From Pseudomonadota bacterium (lineage in GTDB: Bacteria; Pseudomonadota; Alphaproteobacteria; Sphingomonadales; Sphingomonadaceae): DNA of 54,762 bases. Numbering within the stretch: position 1 is the first letter of the stretch; every line of letters starts with the position of its first letter. The translations under genes and the position numbers were made by a program. The DNA lies in the NCBI GenBank assembly GCA_023417515.1, contig JAEZFL010000160.1, forward strand, positions 1 through 54,762. The letters run 5' to 3'. Below, piece by piece: positions 43,737-52,376 of the stretch. Under the pieces are notes generated by a model. It worked only from the letters and a program-made list of their open reading frames with translations, was not told the DNA's origin and did no database searches.

Positions 43737-44642
43737 CTAGCCGCGCTCGCCGCTCCGCGCAGGGGCGCCGAGAAACGTCCGCACTTCCTGCACGAACAGG
43801 TCCGGCTGGTCGTACATGATGAAGTGGCGCGCATTCGGAACGCGCTGGAGCCGGGCCCCCGCCAAGTTGCGATAGGACAGCTGGTAATAGGCATCCATCT
43901 GCGCGTCGGTGAGCGGCGCGCCGAACGGAGTCACGTACAGCACCGTGGTCGGGGCGGTGATCCGGCCGAGCTCGGGCTTCAGGTCCGTCGTGATGAGCTC
44001 GTACATCGAGCGGCCGGACACCGAGCGGTCGCTCGCCATCGTATCGGCGATGGCTGCGGGGCGCTCGCTCTCGGTGGCGATCATGGTCGCCAGCGTCTGC
44101 TCGTTGCGCGCGCGATAGGCGTCCATGGGACCTTCGGCGATTCCCGCGCGGATCTGCTCGGCGACCGCGCGGAGCGCTTCGGGAGACTGGCCGGGGCCGA
44201 ACATGTCGCCGAGATAGGGAAGCATGTCGACGACCATCAGCCGGCTGACGCGCTCGGGATGGCGGGCGGCGACCATCATGCCGATCGTTCCCCCCATCGA
44301 ATGGCCGATCACCGCCGCCGGACGCCCGATCGCCTCGCCGATATAGCGCGCGATCTCCTCCGCGACCGGGGCCGCGACCGGGCCGTCGCCGGCATTGCCT
44401 TCGGCGGGGACCCCCGCAAAGCCCTTCACCTGGACGAGATGATAGCGATAGCCGGGCAGCGCCTGAATCAGGCCGCGCCACACCCGCGGTGACGAGCCGA
44501 GGCCGTGGACGAGGACCACGTCCGGCCCCGAGCCGGTGGTCGTGACGGCGATTCGGCCCGACCGGAACTGCGCCTGCGCCGTGGCGGGCGCGAGCAGGCC
44601 GAACAGCAAGGCCAAGCCCATCAGGAACTGCCGCCGAAACAT
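43737..44642 (-). CDS. Exported alpha/beta hydrolase
   Basis: 301 aa. Signal peptide MFRRQFLMGLALLFGLLAP ending ATAQAQ. The oxyanion motif VLVHGLGSS, nucleophile elbow GHSMGG and late His in NARHFIMYD make the triad plausible. Serine esterase or lipase-like, acting in the periplasm. It follows the MFS gene by 30 bases on the same strand and may be the last gene of the receptor-carrier operon. Confidence 0.88.
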   Translation of the reverse strand: MFRRQFLMGLALLFGLLAPATAQAQFRSGRIAVTTTGSGPDVVLVHGLGSSPRVWRGLIQALPGYRYHLVQVKGFAGVPAEGNAGDGPVAAPVAEEIARYIGEAIGRPAAVIGHSMGGTIGMMVAARHPERVSRLMVVDMLPYLGDMFGPGQSPEALRAVAEQIRAGIAEGPMDAYRARNEQTLATMIATESERPAAIADTMASDRSVSGRSMYELITTDLKPELGRITAPTTVLYVTPFGAPLTDAQMDAYYQLSYRNLAGARLQRVPNARHFIMYDQPDLFVQEVRTFLGAPARSGERG

Positions 44643-44672
44643 ATGAACCTCCCCAATATCGAGCCGGACTGT

Positions 44673-45962
44673 TTACCGGTGCCAGTCCTTTGGCAAGCGC
44701 TTGGCCGCGATGAAGTAGAGAAGCGAACTCAGCAAGTAGAAGCCGAGGCCGTAGAGGATCGAGTAGCGCAGCGACTCTTCGCCATAAGCGGCAGTCAGCA
44801 CCTTGGAGATTCGCCCGAGCAGCCAGATTCCGAATCCGATCCCGATCAGATTGTTGATGAACAGGAAGCTCGCCGAGGCGGTCGCGCGCATGTTCGGCGG
44901 AACGATGTGCTGGACCGCGGCGATCACCGGGCCCAGCCAGGCCAGCGCCAGCATCTGGCCGATCGCGAACAGGATCCAGGCGATGACGAGCGAATGGGTC
45001 ATCGTTCCGATGGCGAAGATCGGCGCGGCGATCAGGAACGAGATCGCCGGGATGAGCGCGTAGGAAGCGGGGCGGTCCGGCCCGGTTCGGTCGGCGAACC
45101 AGCCGCCCAGCCAGGTCCCCGCCATGCCGCCGACGAGGACGATCGAGCCATAGAACCAGCCGACCTGCGACAGCTCGAGATCGAAGCTGCGCGTGAAGAA
45201 GGAGGGCAGCCAGAAGATCAGGCCGTAGCCGAGGATCGAACCGGAGGCGGCGCCGAACGACAGCAGCCAGAAGCTCGGCTTGCGTGCCAGCGTCGCGGCG
45301 ACGGTCGGAAAGGGCGGCGCCGGCTCGCTGGCCTGGCCGTCGGCGCTGTCGAAACCGCCACGGACCGGCTCGCGGATTCCGAGCTTGACCAGCAAGGCTG
45401 CCGGAAGGCCGGCGAGGCCGACGATGATGAAGGCCCAGCGCCAGTCGAGATACTGGCCGATCCAGCCGCCGAAGAACACGCCGAGCGCCGAGCCGATCGG
45501 GATTCCAAGCGAGAAGAAAGCAAGCGCCCGGGCGCGGCGCTCCTTCGGGTAGAAATCGGAAATGAGGGCGTAGGACGGCGCGACTCCGCCCGCCTCGCCG
45601 ATGCCGACGCCCATTCGCGCCAGGAACAGGTGCCAGAAATTCTGCGCGAGGCCGCACAATGCCGTGAAGCCGCTCCACAAGGCGACCGAGAAAGCGATGA
45701 TGCTGACCCGGTTCCTGCGGTCGGCGAGCCAGGCGATCGGGATTGCCAGGCCGGAGTAGAACAACGCGAAGGCGATCCCGCCCATCAGCCCGAGCTGCTC
45801 GTCGTCGAGCCCGAGCTCGGCCTTGATCGGGACCGCGAGCACCCCGATGATCTGGCGGTCGATGAAATTGAAGATGTAGGCGAGGAGCAGGATCGCCAGC
45901 ACGCGTCCGCCAGGGGTCGTATGCGCCGGGGCCCCCATCCCGCTCCTCGCCTGGTCGCTCAC
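44673..45962 (-). CDS. MFS transporter (spinster-like family)
   Basis: 429 aa with about 12 membrane segments. It opens ILLLAYIFNFIDRQIIGVLA, with AWLADRRNRVSIIAFSVALW as the loop 2-3 motif and RMGVGIGEAGGVAPSYALIS downstream; these are typical of spinster-like carriers found beside TonB receptors in sphingomonads. Its GTG start overlaps the receptor stop (GTGA), so the pair is translationally coupled. Inner-membrane uptake of the compound brought in by the receptor is inferred. Confidence 0.9.
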   Translation of the reverse strand: MSDQARSGMGAPAHTTPGGRVLAILLLAYIFNFIDRQIIGVLAVPIKAELGLDDEQLGLMGGIAFALFYSGLAIPIAWLADRRNRVSIIAFSVALWSGFTALCGLAQNFWHLFLARMGVGIGEAGGVAPSYALISDFYPKERRARALAFFSLGIPIGSALGVFFGGWIGQYLDWRWAFIIVGLAGLPAALLVKLGIREPVRGGFDSADGQASEPAPPFPTVAATLARKPSFWLLSFGAASGSILGYGLIFWLPSFFTRSFDLELSQVGWFYGSIVLVGGMAGTWLGGWFADRTGPDRPASYALIPAISFLIAAPIFAIGTMTHSLVIAWILFAIGQMLALAWLGPVIAAVQHIVPPNMRATASASFLFINNLIGIGFGIWLLGRISKVLTAAYGEESLRYSILYGLGFYLLSSLLYFIAAKRLPKDWHR

Positions 45963-48325
45963 CGGAAGTTCAAGCCGACGGTGAGGAAGACCTGGAACGG
46001 ATTGCCGTAATAAGCGGTCAGCACGCCCTCGGCGCCGAGCGTCGAGCTGAGGCCGGGCTGGCCGTTGGCGAGGATGAACTGGCCGGTGTCGGGGTTCTGG
46101 CGGAGGAAGTTGTATCCAGACACGATGTAGCGCTCGTCCGTGATGTTCTTGGCGTGGAGGCCGATCGAGTAGCGGTCATTGTCCGACCGCCACACCAGGC
46201 TCGCGTCCCACAACGCATAAGCGTCCTGGTCAAGCCCCGGCACGGCAAGCTCGAACTGCTGGCTGTCGCCGCGATAGGACACGGTGGTCATCGCGTTAAG
46301 CATGCCGCCGGCGAGCGGAATGCCGTAGTTGAGAGTCCCGCTCGCGGTCAGGTCCGGAGTGTTCTGGATCGCCCGGCGGTCGGCCACGTCGAGGCCGCGC
46401 GAGTCGATGTAGGAATCGAACTGGGCGTCAAGATAACCGACCATGAAGTTGAAGTTCAGCGAGTCGCCATCGCGGCCGAGATTGCGGGCGAGCACCGCAT
46501 TGCCCTCGAACTCGATGCCCTTGAAGGTCGCCGCGGCGGCGTTGGTGGTGATTCCGATGAACTGCTGAACGCCGCCGATCACGGCGCCGACCGAACCCGG
46601 GATCTGGACGTCCTGATAATCGGCGTAGAAGCCGACCAGGCTGAAGTTCAGTCGGCGGTCGAAGAAGGACGCGCGCCAGCCGAGCTCGTAGCTGTCGACC
46701 GTCTCCGGCTGGAAGCTGAAGAAGTCGTAGACCTGCTGAGGCGTGCAGATTCCGCCGGTCGGAGTGCGGCACGCGGTAGCGACTCCGCGCGGATCGAATC
46801 CGCCGCCTTTGAAGCCGCGCGAATAAGCGGCGTAGATGTTCATGTCCTCGCGCGGGCGGAAGCTGACCGAGGCGCGCGGAGTGAACTCCTCGAAGTTCGC
46901 CGATCCGCTGAAGTCGGTCTGCGGCAGGAGCAGGGTGCCGGGGCCGCCGAAGAAGGGCGAGCCGCCGCCTATGAACAGGTTGCGCACGATGTCCGAGGTG
47001 CGCTCGTCCCAGGTGTAGCGGCCGCCGACCGAGACGCTGAACTGGTCGCTGATGTCCCAGGTCAGGTCGCCGAACAGGGCATAGGTCTCGGTGTCGACGT
47101 CGCCGAAGGTGAGCGCGGTGACCGTGCCGGGAAGCCGGACGTCGAAGATCGTCCGGGCATTGGCGTTCAGATAATAGAAGCCGAGCAGGGCGTTGACGTT
47201 GCCGACGTCGATCAGCGCCTGGACTTCCTGGCTGAACTGCTCGTTCTCATAGACCGCGGGAACGTCGACATCGACCGCGGGCAGAGCGTCGAAATCGATC
47301 GGAGTGCCGCTCTCGTCCATGCGCAGCGCGGTGATGTTGCGAAGCGTCAGCCAGTCGGTCGGCTCGACCTGGGCGTAGAGCGAGAAGCCGTGGGATTCGA
47401 CGCGCTGGTCGGGATCGAGCAGGCCGCCGCGCGTGTCGAACACGTCCGGAAGCACCGGAATGCCGCTGACCAGGCCCGGGATCAGCCGGTGGCCGCCGCG
47501 CGGGTTGCTGTCGTCGATGGTGAGGTCGCCCGACAGGCGGACGAACACGCGGCCCGAATCCGGGTTGATCTCAAGCGCTGCGCGGCCGGCCCAGATGTCG
47601 CGGTTGTAATTGGCGTCGCCGGTCGTGAGATTCTCGCCGAAGCCGCCGCGCGACAGTCGGGCGACGGTCGCCCCGACCCGCACCGCGGGGACCCCCACCG
47701 GAGTGCTGACGCCGACGACGAGGTCGGCATGGTCATAATTGCCGACCGTGCCGCGAACCCGAAGGGTTGGCGTATCGGCCATCCGGCGCGAGACATACTT
47801 GATCGCGCCGCCGATCGTGTTGCGGCCGTAGAGCGTGCCCTGCGGCCCGCGCAGCACCTCGATCCGCTCGACGTCATAGATGTCGAGCAGGGCGGCCTGC
47901 GGGCGGTTCAGATAGACGTCGTCGACATAGATTCCGACGCCGCTCTCGAAGCCGGCGACCGGGTCCTGCTGGCCGACTCCGCGGATGAAGGCGGTGAGCG
48001 TCGAGTTGGTGCCGCGCGACGCCTCGATCGTCACGTTCGGCGTGGTGTCGGCGATATCGGTGATATCCAGGGCGCCCGCGGCCTCGAGCTCGTCGCCGGT
48101 ATAAGCGGTGATCGCCAGTGGAACGTCGATCAGCCGCTCCTCGCGGCGACGCGCCGTCACGGTGATGAAATTCTCGCTTTGCTCGGCCTCGTCGACCGCG
48201 GCCTCGCTGGACGGGAGGTCCTGAACCGGCTGCTCGTCCTGGGCGAGCGCCGGGGCGGCAACCAGCAGGGCGCCGGCGGCGACGCCGAGCTTCAGGCCCA
48301 CGAGCATCCGTTGCTTCAACATCAT
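45959..48325 (-). CDS. TonB-dependent receptor
   Basis: 788 aa outer-membrane receptor. Signal peptide ends APALAQ. The TonB-box-like ENFITVTARRREERLIDVPL is followed by the plug domain with GVGIYVDDVYLNRPQAALLD and VERIEVLRGPQGTLYGRNTI; the beta-barrel ends with Phe-Arg (LNFR). AGGAGG five bases upstream of ATG 48325 fixes the start. It overlaps the upstream hydrolase by 4 bases (ATGA). The ligand is unknown; neighbours suggest an ester or acyl compound rather than iron. Confidence 0.95.
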   Translation of the reverse strand: MMLKQRMLVGLKLGVAAGALLVAAPALAQDEQPVQDLPSSEAAVDEAEQSENFITVTARRREERLIDVPLAITAYTGDELEAAGALDITDIADTTPNVTIEASRGTNSTLTAFIRGVGQQDPVAGFESGVGIYVDDVYLNRPQAALLDIYDVERIEVLRGPQGTLYGRNTIGGAIKYVSRRMADTPTLRVRGTVGNYDHADLVVGVSTPVGVPAVRVGATVARLSRGGFGENLTTGDANYNRDIWAGRAALEINPDSGRVFVRLSGDLTIDDSNPRGGHRLIPGLVSGIPVLPDVFDTRGGLLDPDQRVESHGFSLYAQVEPTDWLTLRNITALRMDESGTPIDFDALPAVDVDVPAVYENEQFSQEVQALIDVGNVNALLGFYYLNANARTIFDVRLPGTVTALTFGDVDTETYALFGDLTWDISDQFSVSVGGRYTWDERTSDIVRNLFIGGGSPFFGGPGTLLLPQTDFSGSANFEEFTPRASVSFRPREDMNIYAAYSRGFKGGGFDPRGVATACRTPTGGICTPQQVYDFFSFQPETVDSYELGWRASFFDRRLNFSLVGFYADYQDVQIPGSVGAVIGGVQQFIGITTNAAAATFKGIEFEGNAVLARNLGRDGDSLNFNFMVGYLDAQFDSYIDSRGLDVADRRAIQNTPDLTASGTLNYGIPLAGGMLNAMTTVSYRGDSQQFELAVPGLDQDAYALWDASLVWRSDNDRYSIGLHAKNITDERYIVSGYNFLRQNPDTGQFILANGQPGLSSTLGAEGVLTAYYGNPFQVFLTVGLNFR

Positions 48326-49182
48326 CCTATCCTCCTGTTTCGAAAATCGGTCTTCGTGCTGGTGACTGGCGGCAGGCTCGCCGCGAAATCGATGACGGTT
48401 CGGTTGAACAACACCGGCTCCTCGAGGTGCGGCGCGTGGCCGGACCGGGCGAAGCGGACCGCGCGCGCATTGGGCAGCGCGGCGACCAGATGGTCGGCGG
48501 TGTCGGCGCCGTAGAGCTGGCTCTGCGCGCCGTGGACGATCAGCGTCGGGTGGCGAATCTCGCTGAGCAGCGGGCGCAGGTCCTGCTGCTCGAGCGAAGC
48601 CCACAATTCGGCGATCGCAGCCGGATCGTTGCGTGCGAATTCGGCGCTCGCCCATGCGGCAGTGGCGCGCTGAGCCTCCGCGATCGGCTGAGCGAAGATC
48701 GCCTGGCCGGCATTCGAGGCGAAAGCGGCATAGTCGTTGCGGATAGCCGCGGAGCGCGCCTCGCACGCTTCGGGCGAGAGGCCCAGATCCCAGTCGGGGG
48801 AGTTGCGCACGCGGGCGGTCATGTCGACGACGACCGCGCCGGCGAAGCGGCTCGCGGCCGGCCCGGCAAGGACGTGCCAGAGAATGGTTGCGCCGAGGGA
48901 CCAGCCGATTCCGATCGCGTCATGGAGGTCGAGCGCCTCGACCAGCTCGGCAATGTCGGCGGCCGCTCTCTCGACGGTGACGTTGGCGGCGTCGGAGCGA
49001 CCATGGCCGCGCAGATCGACGATGATGAGGCGGAAACGGTCCGCAAGCGCGGCCTGCTCGCGGAAGAAGTCACCATGGGCCATCAGCCCGTGCAGGAGCA
49101 GGAGCGGACGCGCCGACGCATCCCGCGGGCCCTCGTCGCGATAGGCGATCACGCCGCCGTCAGATGCGGTGAATGCTTCCAA
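48322..49182 (-). CDS. Alpha/beta hydrolase, cytoplasmic
   Basis: 286 aa. LLLLHGLMAHGDFF is the oxyanion strand, DLRGHGRSD follows, the elbow reads GIGWSLGAT (Ser nucleophile; unusual GWSLG) and SGHAPHLEEP supplies the His. The family includes esterases and C-C bond hydrolases. A TTG start at 49182 is proposed because GGGAGGG lies 4-5 bases upstream; an in-frame ATG at 49263 falls inside the candidate operator. First gene of the operon leading to the TonB receptor. Confidence 0.82.
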   Translation of the reverse strand: MEAFTASDGGVIAYRDEGPRDASARPLLLLHGLMAHGDFFREQAALADRFRLIIVDLRGHGRSDAANVTVERAAADIAELVEALDLHDAIGIGWSLGATILWHVLAGPAASRFAGAVVVDMTARVRNSPDWDLGLSPEACEARSAAIRNDYAAFASNAGQAIFAQPIAEAQRATAAWASAEFARNDPAAIAELWASLEQQDLRPLLSEIRHPTLIVHGAQSQLYGADTADHLVAALPNARAVRFARSGHAPHLEEPVLFNRTVIDFAASLPPVTSTKTDFRNRRIG

Positions 49183-49253
49183 GATCCCTCCCGGCGCTGC
49201 GCTCCTGTTCGGAGTCTCGGCCCTTTCACGGCGGCTTGTGCAATTCTCCGAAA

Positions 49254-49295
49254 CCTGAGTCAAGGTTCATGTTGAGGGCTGAACCGTGATTCAGC
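49254..49295. promoter_or_regulatory. 42-bp dyad, candidate TetR operator
   Basis: CCTGAGTCAAGGTTCA (49254-49269) and TGAACCGTGATTCAGC (49280-49295) are inverted copies matching at 13 of 16 positions around a 10-base spacer; the inner GGTTCA/TGAACC is perfect. It lies between the divergent hydrolase-receptor operon and the TetR-acyl-CoA ligase pair. Confidence 0.6.
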
Positions 49296-49408
49296 TTGAG
49301 TCGCGGGGGCGTTGGAGGCAGGTTCGTCCCGCGCCTCGCGCCACATAGTCGGGGGAGAGGCGGCCTTGCGCGCAGGCGCCGGACCGCCGCGGGGTTTCGG
49401 GAGGGAAG

Positions 49409-50017
49409 ATGCAGGAAGGCCAGGCGATCGCCGACAAGACGCCGCGCACCGAGCGGGGGCGGCGCACCTTGCGCAAGCTTCTCGAGGCGGCCGCGCAGGA
49501 ATTCGGCACCCGCGGCTATCACGACGCGGCGATCACCGGAATCACCGCCCGCGCCGGAGTCGCGCTGGGCAGCTTCTATACCTATTTCGATTCCAAGGAG
49601 GCGGTGTTCCGGGCGCTCGTCCGCGACATGAGCCAGACCGTGCGCAGCCATGTCGCCGAGGCGGTCAAGGACGCGCCGGACCGCCTGTCGGCCGAGCGGA
49701 CCGGGCTCGCCGCCTTCATCGCCTTCACCCGCAAGCATCCCGAGCTCTACCGGATCATCGAGGAAGCGCAGTTCGTCGCCGAGGACGTCTACCGCCAGCA
49801 TTATCTGACTTTCGTCGACGGTTACCGGCGCAACCTCTCGGCGGCCCGCGCGCGCGGCGAGATCAGCGACGGGCCCGACGAGCTGCGCGCCTGGATGCTG
49901 ATCGGCATGAGCGTGTTCCTCGGCATGCGCTACGGCCTGTGGAACAAGGACCTGAGTCCTGACGAGGTCGCCGACGAGACGATCCGGTTCATCTCGGAAG
50001 GGCTCGCAGTGCGATGA
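49409..50017 (+). CDS. TetR family transcriptional regulator
   Basis: 202 aa. The N-terminal helix-turn-helix (about 18-65) has LRKLLEAAAQEFGTRGYHDA and GVALGSFYTYFDSKEAVFRA, typical of TetR. The ligand-binding C-terminal half resembles those of lipid- or acyl-CoA-responsive regulators. GGGAGGGAAG precedes the ATG. Overlaps the ligase start (ATGA), so the two are co-translated. Probably regulates itself and the divergent operon through the dyad at 49254-49295. Confidence 0.93.
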   Translation: MQEGQAIADKTPRTERGRRTLRKLLEAAAQEFGTRGYHDAAITGITARAGVALGSFYTYFDSKEAVFRALVRDMSQTVRSHVAEAVKDAPDRLSAERTGLAAFIAFTRKHPELYRIIEEAQFVAEDVYRQHYLTFVDGYRRNLSAARARGEISDGPDELRAWMLIGMSVFLGMRYGLWNKDLSPDEVADETIRFISEGLAVR

Positions 50018-51498
50018 TCCGCGACCTGCCCGACCTGCTTGCAAGCCGGGCGGCGCTGTCCGGCGACTCGGTCGCGCTCGAGGAGACGGCGAGCGGCGCG
50101 ACGCTCACTTATGCCGAGCTCGACCGGCGCGCGTCCCGGGCCGCGGCGATGCTTGCGGCGCGGCGGGTGAGGGCCGGCGACCGGGTCGCGATCCTGTGCC
50201 GCAACCGCGCCGCCTTCTTCGAATTGCTGTTCGGCTGCGCGCGCCTGGGCGCGGTGCTGGTGCCATTGAACTGGCGGATGCCGGCGGCGGAGCTGGACGG
50301 GCTGATCGCGCACGCCGAGCCTGACCTGCTGTGCCATGACCGGGAGTGCCGCGAGCTGGTCGCCGGCCTGGGCGCGGCCCCCGAGACGCTCGACCTGGAC
50401 GGCGATTATGAGGACCTCCTCGCCAGCGCCAGGCCGATCGAGACCCGAGCGACCTGGCCGGCAGGCGATAGCTGGTACCTGCTCTACACGTCGGGGACGA
50501 CCGGGCGGCCCAAGGGCGTCATCTACACCTACGCCATGGTGCTCGCCAATTTCGCCAATGTCGGCAGCGCCACCGGCCTGGGCGCGGCCGACCGGGTGCC
50601 CGCCTTCCTGCCCTTCTTCCATACCGCGGGAATCAACCTCTACGCGCTTCCGACCCTGCTCGCCGGCGGCCGGGTGCTCGTCATGCCCGGCTTCGACGCG
50701 GGCGCCCTGGTCCGCCTGATCGCGGAGAAGCGGGCCGACCTCGTCTTCGGGGTGCCGACCATTTTCCACGACCTCATCGAGCATCCGGGCTTCGAATCCG
50801 CCCCGCTCGACCGAGTGCGTCACTGGGCCTGTGGCGGCGCCGCGCTGCCCGACCGGCTTGCCGAGCGCTACCGCGATTGCGGGATCAGGCTGTGCAACGG
50901 CATGGGCATGACCGAGACGGGGCCGATGGCGCTGCTGATGGCGCCGGTTGATGCGTGGGATCGGATCGGGTCGGTCGGACGGCCGCAATTGTTGTGCAGC
51001 GCCCGGATCGTCGACGAGGCGGGGCGCGACCTGCCCGACGGCGAGGTCGGCGAGCTTCTCTTCGCTGGACCCGCCATCACTCCGGGCTATTGGCGCAACG
51101 AGGAAGCGACGCGCGCCGCGTTCACGCCGGACGGCTGGCTCAGGTCCGGCGACCTCGCGCGGCGCGACTCGGACGGCCTGTTCTGGGTGGCTGGCCGCCG
51201 CAAGGAGATGTTCGTGTCCGGCGGCGAGAACGTCTATCCGGCCGAGGTCGAGAAAGTGATCGCCTGCCACCCGGCGGTCGTCGATGCGGCCGTGCTGCCG
51301 GTGCCCGACACGCGCTGGGGCGAGACCGGCGAGGCCTATGTCCAGCTCGCGCCCGGCGCGGGTGAGCTTCCGACCGAGGATTTGCGCGCCTTCTGCCGCG
51401 CCCGGCTCGCGCCCTACAAGGTGCCCAGGAGCTTCCGCTTCGTCGACGATTTCCCGCGCACCTCGGCGGGCAAGATCCAGAAGCACCTGCTCGCCTGA
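50014..51498 (+). CDS. AMP-forming acyl-CoA synthetase
   Basis: 494 aa. The P-loop YTSGTTGRPKG (158-168), GMGMTETGP, GWLRSGDLARRD, GRRKEMFVSGGENVYPAEVE and C-terminal PRTSAGKIQK (catalytic Lys) are intact. It activates a carboxylic acid to its CoA thioester; chain type is unknown. Coupled to the TetR regulator, and divergent from hydrolase, receptor and carrier genes. This suggests hydrolase-released acid is its substrate. Confidence 0.92.
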   Translation: MIRDLPDLLASRAALSGDSVALEETASGATLTYAELDRRASRAAAMLAARRVRAGDRVAILCRNRAAFFELLFGCARLGAVLVPLNWRMPAAELDGLIAHAEPDLLCHDRECRELVAGLGAAPETLDLDGDYEDLLASARPIETRATWPAGDSWYLLYTSGTTGRPKGVIYTYAMVLANFANVGSATGLGAADRVPAFLPFFHTAGINLYALPTLLAGGRVLVMPGFDAGALVRLIAEKRADLVFGVPTIFHDLIEHPGFESAPLDRVRHWACGGAALPDRLAERYRDCGIRLCNGMGMTETGPMALLMAPVDAWDRIGSVGRPQLLCSARIVDEAGRDLPDGEVGELLFAGPAITPGYWRNEEATRAAFTPDGWLRSGDLARRDSDGLFWVAGRRKEMFVSGGENVYPAEVEKVIACHPAVVDAAVLPVPDTRWGETGEAYVQLAPGAGELPTEDLRAFCRARLAPYKVPRSFRFVDDFPRTSAGKIQKHLLA

Positions 51499-51514
51499 CG
51501 GCTGGAAAGCAGGT

Positions 51515-51561
51515 GCGGCGGGACGCGCCGCCAAAGGGGGGAATGGTGCACGTCCCGCCGC
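51515..51561 (+). terminator. Long-stem hairpin after the acyl-CoA synthetase gene
   Basis: GCGGCGGGACG (51515-51525) pairs perfectly with CGTCCCGCCGC (51551-51561), leaving a 25-base loop. There is no T-run. Nothing else was recognised between 51499 and 51707. Confidence 0.5.
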
Positions 51562-51707
51562 CTTACTCGCCCGGCCGCCACTGGGACACGCGACCGACGC
51601 ACAGCCTGATAATGAAAGATGTTGAAACGGCCGTTCCCGGAGCCCTGCGGGTATCACGGTGAAAAGCGGCGCTGAACCTTTCCGCCTGTGAAACGTCTTG
51701 GCCGGCA

Positions 51708-52271
51708 ATGGCCGATCCCAACCGCTACCCCCTGCTCGCGAGCCCTCACATCCGCCTGATGGGCGACGTCGACTATGACATGTACCGGCAATTCCAGGAC
51801 GGCCTCGCCTCCGCCCCGGCCGAGGGTCCGATCGTTATCTCGATCACCACCCTCGGCGGCAATCCGGAGGTCGCCCGGGCGATGGGCGAGGACATCCGCC
51901 TGCTCGGCGCCTATCAGGGCCGCGACGCCATCTTTCTCGGCAAGGTCGCGGTCTATTCGGCCGGAGCGACCTTCATGAGCTATTTCCGGCGCGAGAACCG
52001 CTTCCTCACCCGCGGCACCCGGATCATGATCCACGAGCGGCTGCTCATCCGGACGATCAATCTCAACGGGCCGCTGCGCCGTTGCGCCGCCGAGCTGAAA
52101 GCCGTTCTGAACGAGGTCGAGCAGTCGATCGCGATCGAGGAAGAAGGCTTCCGGCTGCTCGTCGAGCAGTCGCAGATCGATTTCGAGGAGCTTCGCCCGA
52201 AGGCCCCCGAAAACTGGTATATCGAGGCCGAGGAAGCGCGCGAGCTGGGGCTTGTACTCGACGTCATCTAA
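51708..52271 (+). CDS. ClpP-like orphan protease subunit
   Basis: 187 aa. ClpP fold blocks: ISITTLGGNPEVARAM (LGG in place of SPGG), VAVYSAGATFMS with Ser84 as nucleophile, and RIMIHE with His109. At the position of the third triad residue (Asp in ClpP, in ERDRF) this protein has PENWY, so Asp is apparently Asn169. It ends EAEEARELGLVLDVI. It stands alone, without clpX. It may be a non-canonical or partner-dependent ClpP-like subunit. Confidence 0.8.
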   Translation: MADPNRYPLLASPHIRLMGDVDYDMYRQFQDGLASAPAEGPIVISITTLGGNPEVARAMGEDIRLLGAYQGRDAIFLGKVAVYSAGATFMSYFRRENRFLTRGTRIMIHERLLIRTINLNGPLRRCAAELKAVLNEVEQSIAIEEEGFRLLVEQSQIDFEELRPKAPENWYIEAEEARELGLVLDVI

Positions 52272-52376
52272 CTCCTTTCGCTGCTGGCGTGCGGACGCGG
52301 GGATAATGGGCGCTTTTCAGCAAAGCCTCACAAGTCGCTCATGCCGCTCACCGGCGGGGTGAGGCAGGAGCGGGAC

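Noticed and set aside
46154..48514. 786-codon plus-strand open frame
   Set aside because: Antisense shadow of the TonB receptor; GC-rich third positions remove stop codons on the opposite strand.
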